Origin: Trichosphaerium sp. ATCC 40318
Taxonomy: Eukaryota > Discosea > Flabellinia > Trichosidae
Assembly: GCA_038496445.1 (NCBI GenBank)
Contig: JALMLS010000299.1
Coordinates: 1-64,000, forward strand
DNA length: 64,000 nucleotides
Direction of reading: 5' to 3'
Part shown: positions 9,165 through 21,008 of the stretch, piece by piece
Layout of the letters: every line of letters starts with the position of its first letter
How positions within the stretch are numbered: the stretch's first letter is position 1
The notes under the pieces: generated by a model
Told to the model about the DNA's origin: nothing
The model's database searches: none
Seen by the model: only the letters and a program-made list of their open reading frames with translations
Program-made: the position numbers and the translations under genes

Positions 9165-10739
9165 CTATCACATAAGAAAAGCTAGAGTAGCCATAGTTGT
9201 GGTGTTGTGTGTTGCGTAGGAACGCGTTGCTGGTTTTGCTTCCATTCCAACTACAAGATGGGGGGGGGGGACATAAAGCAAGAGGTCTTACAGCCATATG
9301 CTCTTAAACGCGCAAAACCCAATTAAACGGTTCTCTCTGCGATAGAAGAATACAGGCTACCCTCTTGCGGAATATGCTTGTGTGTGTGTGTGGAGGTCGT
9401 TTCAGTGCTCTGTAGTTACAGAGTGACACGTTCGCGACACTTTCCAGCCCAATCAAGACACCTGCCTTGTGTAGACAAAGTGTTGCTTGATGGAGAGCCA
9501 AAAGTCGATTACCACTGTGTGGTGGTAGAAGATCAATGGCTCGTTAAGGTCCCTCAGCCGGTGTTGTGGCTACAAATGTGCTGCACGATGGGCGAGTCCC
9601 ATAACCACCGTGCACTCCCTGTGGGCTTTTAGGTCCAGCAATCTTTGCTTGGAGGTTGCGCTTTACCATCTTTTCTGTATCTTACCCGCTGTTGGGTTCA
9701 AAGAAAAAAATGGCGCGTCTGATTACCCTCCTTTTTTTTTTTTTGCGTGGACCTTGCCAAGGGAAGAGAAATGACTTTCTACAGGTGCGCACCACACAAT
9801 TTTTTTTGTAGCTCCTCTTGCAAGGGCGATAATGTCGCCTGTTGCTGGAACTAGCTCTGTGGTGCTAACCCTTAGCCAGCTTCTCTATTTGCGCCGCTTT
9901 AGGCTACACGGTTGCAAGACTGAGTCCCTTTCCCGAAAATATCGAGTTTTCATAGCCCTCACACCGCTTTTGTAACTCTTCTCTCCCTCTCTGACGTCGC
10001 GGCTGATTTAATTATTGGTATTACAAAAAAAAATGTACCGTGTTGGCGCGTTTTGTCTCGCTATGCGCTTTGTCTCGTTTTTTATTGGTGCGCTTACCCT
10101 CCCAAAACCGCCTTAAACTGTTCTCTATCGCCTCAAATCGCGTCTTTCTCTATTTTATCATCGGTACGGTTTTTGTGGATATTTTTGTCACAAAAAAAAA
10201 ACTTTTGGGTCTCAAAATCGCTTTATTTATGGTCTCCTTGCTCCTTACAAAGCCTTTTTGCCCCGATTACCCCTTTATTTCGCCTTTCCTGTCCATCGCG
10301 AATTTGCGTTGACAAAACGTCCACCTCCAAAAAAAAAAACCGGTCAGCAAACAAAAAAGACGCAAACCGATGCGACTTTCTGTGGTGGCTGTGCGTGCGT
10401 CGTTTAGTTTTTTTTGATGTGGATAAAAATAAATGTAAAAAATAACCCTTCCTTTTTCTCTGTGAGGCTCCAACCCAGCCCCTCCGCGCGCACGCCCTCC
10501 CTTTTGATATCTTCCTCCGTTACGTACAACAACAAAAACCCCCCCACACTCCACAATCCAATTCGATGCGCGGCGTCATTGCAACTGTGTAGAGATATGA
10601 AACTTATTTCTGCTTGCACTAAATTTAACTGTTTGGTATAATCAAGCGCTCAATGCTGGTGACGCCTGTTTTTTATTTGTACAATTTACAATAGTTTTTT
10701 ATCTACACTTTTCTTTGCTCAACGCTAACAAAAAGCGCC
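9165..10739. other. Spacer between the hairpin array and the GANP gene
   Basis: The stretch has a run of ten G near 9259-9268, a TG repeat near 9378-9391, and A and T runs around 9728, 10026, 10190 and 10330. From 9960 to 10560 it is rich in short CGTTTT and TCGC words. Reading frames of 60-130 codons exist on both strands but are low in complexity and resemble nothing I know, so no gene is called. I found no tRNA-like B box or 5S-like block. Confidence 0.5.
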
Positions 10740-13700
10740 TTACACATTTTCAGCAGCTAAAGAAGCTGAAATTGTATTTGATCTACTCCACGTGTCGTTG
10801 AGTTGGTTCATTACTTGTGCAATCTGGGATCTAAATAATGCAGCGCTATCCATTATCTTATCAATTGCAGCTTCTTTTTGGTTATCCTTCTCGCTTGTTT
10901 CACTACACGCCGTTTTAATTGATATCTCAGTGACTGAAAATACAACTAAAAAAAAACTCAAGTACAACGTACATCTTGGAAACAAGTTCGGAAGGTGCTT
11001 CAGCTTGCTCTACCAAAGCCGATTCTGCGTCATCCGTTACTACCATTTCCTCTAGTTCATGTCGAATGCCAATCATAGATGAGGATATTTTCGGATGTCT
11101 GGCATCAGTAAAGTATGTTACCGTAGCGTTGGATGGCACTCGGCGAATGAGTGTATAAATTATAACACTAAAAAATCTATGCCAAGGAATTTCTTTGTAG
11201 GTTTCTAAAAAAACAGTGGTTAGCAAACGAGTGGCGAGACGGTAAATGGATCACAAGGTGTATTTTTCAAAACCAAAATACATCCTCCTTTTTCTTTTTT
11301 TTTTGCGCTTTGGTTGTGCGTACTTTTCCACATAGTCTCATCAAACAGTTGCATGTCTCGGATTGCATCACTACCAACTTGTTGCTGTAATCTCGTGAAG
11401 AAATCTTGCAAAGAGTCGAAAAGTGTATTGCACTGTTTCCAATTAGGCAGACGCATGTTATCTACCATAGAGATCATTTTTGTGCGATGTTCTTTTGAAT
11501 CCCAATGAGGGTCTAGCCCATCTAGAAATCATTTTAGTGCAAAAGAAGGTGTATTAAAAGAACAGTAACAAACTTAAGAATAAACAAAAGTCGACATACC
11601 AGATTTGCCAACCTCGAACTCTGTAACGGGCCACGACACGCCGTACTTAAATTCACTCTCCTCGAGTATAACGTCACCTCTCATTACCTTGTTTAATGTC
11701 TTAATATATTTACTAGGTAGTAACTCAGGCATGTTGTTATCTGGATCGTCTCTCTTAGCGGTTTGTAGTATCTCATTCAAAGCGCTCTCAGTTTTTTCTT
11801 CCAAAACTTCTGAAAGCTTAAACGCTTGAAGATGAGGTTGTGGAGGAGCTTGTTTTGCGAGCCACTTTAGTACATTCCGAAAAGTTTTATCCAATACTAG
11901 TGCGTATGTGAGGAACAACAAAAGATAAAGAAAGAGTGTACTCTCTGGTTCGTCAAGAGGCATGAATGCTGTGGATACTTTTCCTCTTCTTTGGTCCAGT
12001 TCGTATACTTTCAATGACTTGTAGAGAACTGTTTGTTCATACTTGTTTATCGTTTGTAGTGTTGCTGGCTTTGTATAGTCAACTACAAACAGTACAGGTA
12101 TGTGTCCATTTTCAGGCAGACACTCTTTGAGCGTGGTCATGACTGTATCAGCGGATGAGGGGTCAGTGCTACGATCAAAGTGAGCAAATCAGAAAAAAAG
12201 ACTTCTTGGAGATCGCACGTTTTTCCAATGGAAAATAGTACAGCTGATGTGCCTAACATTTCAGATTGGAGTCTATCTATTGACGCAACCGTCATCTAAT
12301 TACTGTCAGTCATAATAATCCAAAAAAAAAAAAAACCAGAATCCAAAAATAACGCCTTACGCCCGTTTCCAGAAACACAATGGATATGCGTAGTTCACGA
12401 CATTTTCCAATAGTTTGGTCTACTTTACTTGTGTATAGATTCAATGTTTCTAAGACGACATGTGGTCCGCGAGCCTTTGGTTTTTTAAGCTTGGATACAA
12501 TCCATCTGGGAAGCGTTGTCTCCATCTCAGACCAACTAACCCAACAGTTAAACAAAAAAAATTGGGCGAGACTAATAAAGTGGCAAGCAATAATACGTAC
12601 GGTGTACCAACCACAAGTAATTTAAAGTATATAACCTCTTCAAAAGGATTAGTTTTAGCCAATGGACCGTGTACTATGTCAGTGAATTCGTCCAGCGTTA
12701 GACTACGCCAATTGTTCATGCTTGCTTTGTAGTTCTAAAATAAGCATTGTCAATTAATTATATTCTTCCCCTTGCAGTACTAAAAATGCGTACTGTGAAG
12801 GTATTCGGTGCCACAGCCTTAATCAAGTCTTTTTTTCTTGGTGATAAGAATGGAACTTTAGATCGTTTTGGTTGTTTGTCATGAACAAATTGTTGTGGTA
12901 GTTTACGCTTGAGAGATCGCTGGAAACCTTGTAGATCATTCGCTCTAAGCAAAACAACATTGTCAATTTTTTCTATTTTGTTTTGAACCAAAAACCTGTA
13001 GAGATACGTACTTTTCGGTTTCTAGCATTGATCGCACTACCCTCAACCATTCGCTGAATCCTCTTCGCTTACGCTTAGTTTGAAACTTGTCTTGCCATGT
13101 ATTTAGATGCATCATTATTTCATCAGAAATCGCTTTTATAGGCTCTTCTTCTTCTTCTGTGTCTTCTGCTGAGCTGTCTTCGCTGGTCTCCTCATCTGAA
13201 GCTAGATAAAGCAATAAGCTTTTTTGACAACTTGTAAGCAACAAGCCAGCTCTTACCTTCCTCTACTTCTGTACTTGATACTGATGATTCTTCACCTTCA
13301 CCTTCTTTATCAGGATCCTGATCGGATACACTACCTTCTGGTGTTGATGTGATGGGGCACAGCAGTGATGACTTCATGCTTGTATCAACATCAAAGTCAT
13401 TTTTCTGTTTATCAAGCTCTTCTTGAGTTTTGAGTGGCTGATGCTGCATTCCGTTAAAGGCACCAAATAGGCCTTTCTCCGGCTGTTGTGGATTATCTTG
13501 TTTAGGCTGCTCTTCTGGTGTAATTGGTTGAGGCTGCATTCCTTGAAAAGCGTCAAATATATTGTTCCTCCTCTCAGTAGATTGTGGTTGCTCTTCTTGA
13601 GTTTTAATCGGTTGAGGCTGCATTCCTTTGAAGGCGTCTTCTAACAAACCAGTTTTGGATTTTTCTTTAGTTTTGATTGGCTGAGGACTCATGCCTTCAA

Positions 13701-16700
13701 AGCCGCTAAACAAACCATTTTTTGGTTCTTCTTTTGTTTTAATTGGCTGGGGACTCATGCTTTCAAAAGCACTGAATAGACCATTCCCTGGTTTGTTGGT
13801 TTTCTCAGGAGTTTGTTGTATGCCTTGGTAAGCATTGGTGAAGTTGTCCAGTTGGATTTGAGGCTTCGGTGGTGTGTCAAACGTATTTTTGAAGTTAAAA
13901 GGTTGAACAGGTTTTTGGGTTCGTTCAACAGTTCGCTGAGGAATGCGTATTGGAATTTCGGCGTTTGTTATATCAAACGGTATCTTCGCTGGTGGCTCTG
14001 CCATACCCTCTTCTTGAAATGTAACTTGAGACATATGCAATGGAGCTACAAACTCTTCTTTAAATCCATAATCACTCGACTTTGTGTCAACACTGTCTTG
14101 CTCTTTAAAAACAAAAGAGTTTATCAGGACGGCGCTCAAAAGGGTTTAAAAAAAAAAAGAGGATGAACTGTACCATAGTCATTAGGTTCTTCAAAGTCCA
14201 CGACTTCCTCTCTTTGATCTACGCTGACTTGTGCACCTATAAGTACGTATTAAATAATAATACATAATACATAAATTTATCTAAAGCGTGTCGTACTTTG
14301 TGTTGTTAAAAGCTGTGGGAGGTCAGTAGGACCTTTATTTACAAACTCGCTTAGAGGCCTACCGCCTCTCTTTTCATCAATCAAGTAGTGTTGACGAAGT
14401 GGTAGATCCGCAGGTGGTTCTAAAGTAGAATTAATAAAACATAGAAATGCCTATATCATTACCTGTAAACATGGTTTCTTTGCCAAAAAATCTAACTCCT
14501 TCATCCGTCATCTCCATCTTACAACTTGCACAAAAATCAGCGGCATCTTCTGCGGTTTCAAAGCACAAAGTGCGCGCAATATCTTCGAAAGAAAATGTTT
14601 GCTACCGGCAGTTAGGAAAAAAGAAACACGTGCATAACGTACACCACCCTTTGTATTTCCTACGCTAATTGATAGTATTTTAAAAGCCTCGACTCTATAC
14701 AATTTAGTGTTAGCAATGGATGCAATGAAAAGGGGCAACAAATACCTAATTTGCCTGATATAACGGAACATAAGGCAAGCCAATAAGTAATCACATTTCT
14801 TTAGCAGTTTGAAGAATAGGCACCAGTTATGGTCGTTGTGTGCCTTCCTCATTGATATGACATGTGCGATGTAGGGGTGCTCAATAAATCGTTGCTCAAG
14901 TTCATCTAACTGCATGATAGAGTTAAGAAAAGAGGAGAACATTATCACCAAAGTGTATACACACCTGAAAATTGAACTCGGCCTTGCCGGCTGTAACAAG
15001 CCGGTAGGCAATAAACTCGGGCTCATGAGGGCAATCAATACCTTCCTTTCGATATGCAGTGTACAGGTTCTTTACATCTGTTTGGTACAACTGGATCATA
15101 TCGTTATTAATCTTTGTATCACAGTTACTTGTATCGTGGCACATTTCATGAGCGAGTATGATATCTGATTGTTAAGGAAGCACATTCAAAAAAAAAAAAA
15201 AAAAAAAAACTTTAAGCTTAAAATGCATTGGGTTAGGATACGAAATCTAGTTGAGCGCTCACAAATATCAAGTCTTTCCCAATTGCTAAAGTGTTGCATT
15301 TCGCAATCTTTTCTCACGCCTCTTACCCTGTCGTACAAGAACGTTTGGATCTGTACAAATGGGTACTCAGTGCTATCTAGAACATCATAGAATAGGTAAT
15401 CGATCGTTTTAACCAGGGCAGGAAGAGTTCTAATGTGTTCAGCATCCACTATTGCAACGTGTTAATTTCACTCCTAGAGCTAAGACACGTGACAAACAAA
15501 AAAAAAAAAACATACCAAAAACTGAGTCGGTAGAACGATAGTATGTTTTGACAGCTCTATCAGGATTAAATTCGGCAGTAATTGGATCCTAAAGAGTGGT
15601 TAAATACTACGGAGGTGCAACTTGTACGCTCCACAAACCTTTTCTAATAGATGTATGCTACTTTGCTCCATTCTGCGCTGCCACTCCAATTCAGATGTCA
15701 TGCCATTGCATAGACCTTTAATATGGCCCGGACTCGTAAGGTCGCGATATTCTCGTTCTGGTACACGCCTGGGGATGCTGCCGGACCTTTGTCTTGTTGT
15801 AACTTTCAGAGAACGCTGCGGGCGAGTTGGCTTATTGAATCGGGAACGCTCTGGGGTTGGCTTATTGAACCGAGCCCGCCTATCTGCAGCACTAGCTGAC
15901 GATAATACATCTTGTGTAAGGGCTCGTTTTGGAGTTTCTGGCCGAGATTTTCTTGTCCTACCGTTACCTGCAGGAGAAAGACGGGACGCGAGGCTCCGCT
16001 TTGGACGAACAGGTTCGCTTTCTTCGACATCTTCATCAACCTCTGTTTGCTGCCTAAACTGACCTGGTACAAATCTCGTTGTTGTTACATCTGTCTCAGC
16101 ATCATCATATTGATTGTCGTCGTATTGGTAGTCATTGCGTTGATTATCGTCGTATTGATTGTCACTATATTCTTCGCCAACATCATCACCATAATCAGTA
16201 TGACGCCCAAATAAATTACCGGTGCTGGTTTGGTAATCGCCTTGCTCGCCTTGCTCTTCATATTGATCTTCTTGCTCTTGATATTGGTTCTGTTCATAAA
16301 CTTCATCTTCGTCTTCTTCATCATCCTCCTGCACGTTACCTCTAGTGGCAAATTTGTTTTCGCTACAAGAAATCATTACTACAGTCATTACGTAATCATT
16401 TAACTGTTACCCAAGTTTTATTGTTTTGTCAGGTCGCAGTGATCTCGAAGCCCATTTTGGCTTAACTTGACAGGAACCTTCAAAGAATGAGGGGGAAAAT
16501 GATAAGTAGTATTTAATGGTACCACCATCCTGTGTTGTAATCTTCTTCAAACCACGCTTGGCCTTTTTTGCGGATTGCTACAACGCTCTTAGCAAACAAA
16601 ACAAAAATAAAACAAAGAAAAGAATAAAAATAAATAAAACTTCCTCTCACCTTCGTATCAAACTGTATAATGGCATGAGAAGCGCCTATTTCTATTGCTT

Positions 16701-18317
16701 CTATCCAACCAAAAGCCTTACAGGCTTGAATAAGCGTATATTTTTGAAGATACTGCTGAGACAATCCTGGCAAAAAAATACTAGTGTTATCAGGGTCATT
16801 GGCTGGATCCTATTTTCTCAAAAAATTAGCAAAATGAGTGCGGTCATTTGACACTTTGTGTCACAATTACCTCATATGTGTGAAGTGGAGGTCTACTCTC
16901 ACGAGTTTGTTGCTGCTGCCGTTTTTGCTGTTGCTGACCACCATAATCATCTTCTTGTTCTTCTGCGATGTCTACATCAAAATTGGAGTCTTTTAATCCC
17001 AGCCTGGCATTTTCGAATTTGCTGTTACCGCGACCACGACGTGAACCAGTTGGAGAAGAATTATTCCTTGACGATTGTGTGCTTTGATCACCAAAAGACT
17101 TGGCGCGACGTGGAGGAAAACCACCTTGGTTCTGAGATGCCTGATTCATCAGGCTTCCGTAGAGTTTCCTTCTTGGATCAACTTTCGGTGATGCAGGCTC
17201 ATTAGCAAATACACTAACTTGCTGTTGTTGATTTTGAGATGTAAATCCGCCTTGATTGTTAAAACCCTGGTTTGATGGAGTATTAAAGCCACCCTGATTG
17301 AAACCTTGATTAGACGATTGATTGTTAAAACCTCCAGTGAAATTGCTCGAGCTTCGCCCAAATGGATCGTTATTATTATTAAAAGCGCCTTGGTTGTTGC
17401 CACCACCTTGAGTAAATCCGTTGTTCGTACGCCCAAAAGGATCTGAGTTATTAAAACCGCTCTGATTGCTTTGGCCAAACGGGTCTGGTGCAGAAGAAAA
17501 ATTGTTTGATCCAGCGTTGCCAAAGGGGCTCTGGTTCGCAAATCCCTGCTGACTAAAGCCGCCTTGGTTGCTTTGAGCGAAATTGTTTTGTTGGTTACCT
17601 CCTGAAGGAAAAGCTTGCTGTCCGAATGGACTTTGATTACTAAAACCTTGATTTGAGTTTTGCCCAAATGGATCATTATTATTGTTGAAAGCGCCTTGGT
17701 TGTTGCCACCACCTTGGTTAAAGCCGCTATTCGTACGCCCAAAAGGATCTGAGTTATTGAAACCGCTCTGATTGCTTTGTTGACCAAACGGATCATTTGT
17801 ACGCCCGAATGGATCAGATGATGGAAAAGAGTCTTGAGATATAGGGGTGCTTCTGGTCTTGGTTTTGGTTATACCTATTTTTTGACATGAGTGTCAGATT
17901 GAATAAAATAAAATTTTGTGGAAAACGAAAAAAATAAATTGAATTTAAATGATTAAAAGAACACCAGAACTTTGTTAAAAATTTCCCGTACTCATGGCAT
18001 TAGATTGAGACCGTCCCCTTCCCCTACCACGACCACGACCACGTCCGCGTTTACTTGAGCCTCTGCCTCTTCCTCTTCCTCTGCCTCGTCCTCTACCTCT
18101 GCCACGCGTAGCAGCAGTATTTCTCATTAACGGGTTTGATTTTTGCCCGCCTTGAGTGGTTTGCCTGTTACCTTTGCCTCGACCGCGCCCTCTACCTCGT
18201 TTATCACCATTTCGGCCCTCGAATTTACATTTAGACGCGCCATTACAGCTTTTAAGAGTGTAACCGTACTTTTCGTTGAGACTTCTTGCCGCGTCCTTTT
18301 ACGCTTCCTCTGGGCAT
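10740..18317 (-). CDS. MCM3AP: GANP/MCM3AP-like mRNA export scaffold (TREX-2)
   Basis: This multi-exon gene starts MPRGSVKGRG at 18317. In order the protein shows an RGG-rich N-terminus (about 18290-18000) and an FG-nucleoporin region with about nine PFG motifs (17880-17200), including a near-identical 35-residue internal duplication. An RRM-like segment follows (about 16800-16510), then an acidic stretch, then the SAC3/GANP domain (about 15700-14450; LPALVKTIDYLFYDVLD, VRGVRKDCEMQH, LACLMFRYIRQIR). A block of about five 'GLF.AF.GM.PQPIKT.EE' repeats spans 13800-13430. The C-terminal part contains YGVSWPVTEFE, matching the LSWPVTEF block of animal GANP. TREX-2 scaffolds couple transcription to mRNA export at the nuclear pore. 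The RGG-to-FG junction joins in frame across a 17-kb-side intron (donor GTACGG). Internal exon borders are only partly resolved. Confidence 0.87.
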
Positions 18318-18886
18318 CTGGATATCGTTACTACGCGAAATTCGGCAGTAGCAAGGAAAATAAGTTCTCTAGCTTTTACTTTCGACGTTTTGTACACAAA
18401 TTAAACCAAATTGCAGTTGAAATCCTTCTCCATGTAAAATGCCAACAATATTTTAAAAGTGTAGCTGCTTTTGACTTTTGATTTCAAACAAAAAAAAAAA
18501 AAAAACCAAACAACAAATCATAGCGCTAAAACGATCATTTTTATATTAGTACGTTAATTCCACTAAGCCCCGCATTGCCAGTATTGAATTCCCACATAGG
18601 TACAACGGCCGCAAACCCACGTGGTGCTTTTGAACTTACATTAGCGGTCTCAAAAGTGAAAAACAGTGCACAACGATTTCAAAAGTTGTAGTCTGCGCGA
18701 AAAAATTTCATCAACGTTTTTTTTTTTTGAAATTTCTTTTCTGTTTACTACACTATCGCAACGAAAATAAATAAAGAGCCAAGAGTTAAAGTAACGCAAC
18801 GCATTGTGCGACATCTTTGTTGTAATTACATGGCGTTAGGTGCCTTTAAAAACGGTGTTTTCTGGTTAACATTAAAAACTTTTTAT
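18318..18886. other. Intergenic region between RPLP2 and GANP
   Basis: AT-rich with A and T runs near 18487 and 18719. It must contain the GANP promoter on the minus strand and the 3' flank of RPLP2. I see no further gene. Confidence 0.5.
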
Positions 18887-19544
18887 CTACCAGTCATCAT
18901 CGTCGTCAGAGCCACCGAAGAGACCACCACCGCCGAGGTCTGCTTCAGATTCTTCTTCTTCTTCCTCTTCTGGTTCTGGTTCAGCAGCAGCTTCGCCGCC
19001 AGTAGCAGATGCAGCTGCAGCGCTGCCACCACCACCACCGGATGTGACTACGAGTTTGGCTGAACCCTCTTTAATAATTTCGTTGATGTCCTTTCCTTTC
19101 AATTCTTTGAGAAGTTGTTGGATCTTTGCGGAATCAGCTACATTTAAGTTCATTAGCGTCTTGTTTTGTGGTTTTAATTCAAAAAACGACTCTTTGCTCA
19201 GGAGTTTGTTTTTTTTTTTTTTTCATTTCGATTTTTTTTTTTCTCTTTACATACCTTCTCCGCCAATAGAGCTGAGAATAGCTTTGATAGCAGCCTCATC
19301 TGGATCGTTGTTTCCACCTGTACAGTAATTGTAAATAACTTGAGGTTGTGTGTTCAAAAAACAGAGGAAGAAAAACTTTAGATAAGGTTAAACAAATGGT
19401 TTATGCGTTCACAATAGCGAACGAAAGCAGTTACAGCGTCGAAATAGTTAAAATGTTTCAATAATACTCAATTATGCTCTATATAAGTACGTGCAAAGCG
19501 TACGTACCGAGGATAGCTAGAAGGTATGCGGCAAGATGTTTCAT
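18887..19544 (-). CDS. RPLP2: Acidic ribosomal stalk protein P2, atypical C-terminus
   Basis: Three exons (19544-19508, 19317-19255, 19137-18887) join in frame to MKHLAAYLLAILGGNNDP..., then AILSSIGGEADSAKIQQLL... and KELKGKDINEIIKEG. This is the classic P2 dimerisation domain, followed by a Gly/Ala hinge and an acidic tail. The second intron ends TGTAG, with GCTAATGAAC as a likely branch point about 20 nt upstream; the ATG at 19153 lies inside this intron and is not a start. P2 forms the stalk that recruits translational GTPases. The protein ends LGGGGLFGGSDDDDDW rather than the usual DDDMGFGLFD. It is divergent from YIPF6, with 193 bp between the start codons. Confidence 0.93.
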
Positions 19545-19737
19545 AGTAGCGATAAAGATAAGTCTTTAACACAGTTATTGACCAAAAAACAATATTTTGC
19601 GAGGGAAAGTCGCTGTCATGACTCGCGCGTGAAATTCGCAGACCTTTTTTTGCTCTCACAACAAAAAAAAAAATCTGCGCCCAGAAAAACAAGAAGTAAA
19701 AGCCCGTTGGTTGTTTTGGTTTATAAATTTACGAAAC

Positions 19738-20730
19738 ATGTCGACTACGCTCCACGAAACAACTTTAGACGAAGCCGTTTGGACTACAATCGTATGCGCC
19801 TTTCCCCTGTTTTCTGCTTGGTTAACGTTGCTTTGTAGTGGCGAGACGTCAAACGAATTGGCATTAAATTGTTCCATGTCCTTGTCCCTCGCACTTTTAA
19901 CAACAAATCCCAAGGCGTTGAAGCACTACGTGATTGTACGTTCCTTTGAAGCAACACCTTGGCGTCCAATGAATTATTTATGATTACACCCTTTTCGCCA
20001 ATTTACACTATCTACAATTTACATTTTTAAGGGGATCTGTGGGGACCACTCTTATTTTGCCTTCTAACGGCAATGTACGCTTATTTTTAAAAAACCGAAA
20101 AAAAAAAATGTCACGCTGATGAGATCTTTAGACTTCTTTACGCTGGTGCACCAAGCACACAGGATGAAAAACAGAAACAAGCAATATTCGCTGCGGTATT
20201 TGTTATTGTGTGGGTTGGCGCTGTAATAGTAACACTAAACTGTATGCTACTGGGTGGCAACATGTACGGTGCTATTTTCATAATTTATTTTTCGTTTTTG
20301 TTTTTTTTTTTTTTTTGCTCATTTTTGTCGCCATAGATCGTTCTTTCAAAGTATATGCCTGCTGGGTTATTGTGTATTTCCCCTGCTGTGTGCTGCGTTC
20401 CTTTGCAGGTTTATTCCTAACAAGAGTGTCATTCTCATGATTGTTCACGTTATAATTGTTGCGTTGGCTGTGATATGGTCTACTGTTGCGTCTGTCGGTT
20501 TTATCGCTGGTATGGTACCAGGACAAAGAAAGGTTCGTGTGATGCTAGTGCTTATGATTTGGTCCATAATCTTATGTTTGTCCTAGTTCCTCGCTACCTA
20601 CCCTGTATGGTTATTTTACGTTGGCTTGGGTTGGATGATCCTGATGAACTTTTCAAGTCAAGCGTCCAAGCCAACTACCGCTCCAACTGTGGCGCCACCT
20701 GTAACTCCCGTAATGCCTGTGAGTTTCTAA
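19738..20730 (+). CDS. YIPF6: YIPF6-like Golgi membrane protein (Yip1 domain)
   Basis: Six exons (19738-19791, 19839-19935, 20032-20074, 20132-20263, 20337-about 20533, and an exon from about 20587) join in frame. The start MSTTLHETTLDEAVWTT is followed by WRDVKRIGIKLFHVLVPR and DLWGPLLFCLLTA, then IFAAVFVIVWVGAVIVTLN, LLGGNISFFQSICLLGYC and YPVWLFYVGLGWMIL. This is the order and spacing of YIPF6, a five-helix protein of Golgi and COPII/COPI vesicles that binds Rab-family proteins. A short Ser/Thr/Pro tail ends at TAA 20728-20730, if the last GTGAGT is not used as a donor. An alternative 3' exon near 20978 cannot be excluded. Confidence 0.9.
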
Positions 20731-21008
20731 CGTGCTACAAAGGCAAAAAAAAAAAAAGCAACGTTTTTACCGACACTGTACAGAGTAAATATTTTGACAC
20801 TCGTCTTATTATTTGTGTTTTGTTGTTGTACAAGTGGGGGGCAGATATTGAAAAGAGAAAGTATCCCAACAGCTAGTGGTACGATCTTAGTTCAGAAAAA
20901 GTCTAAAATGTTTTTTAGCTGAAACATAAAAAAAAGTTTTGGTTTACCAGCTGTGACATTATTTTTTTCGGTTTTAGCCGAAAGTAGTAGCACCACCAAC
21001 ATCGCGTG

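Noticed and set aside
9259-9391. G run and TG repeat as a telomere or recombination hot spot
   Set aside because: Both are short and isolated, with no tandem telomere-like unit.
10267-10619. Minus-strand protein genes in the spacer
   Set aside because: The frames are low-complexity, overlap one another and frames on the other strand, and lack intron signals and any family match.
16079-16345. Plus-strand His-rich frame
   Set aside because: It is the complement of the acidic Asp/Tyr/Gln-rich region of the GANP gene.
19138-19153. P2 start at the ATG reading MNLNVADSAK
   Set aside because: This ATG lies in an intron. Splicing at TGTAG joins GGE to ADSAKIQQ and restores the normal P2 sequence.
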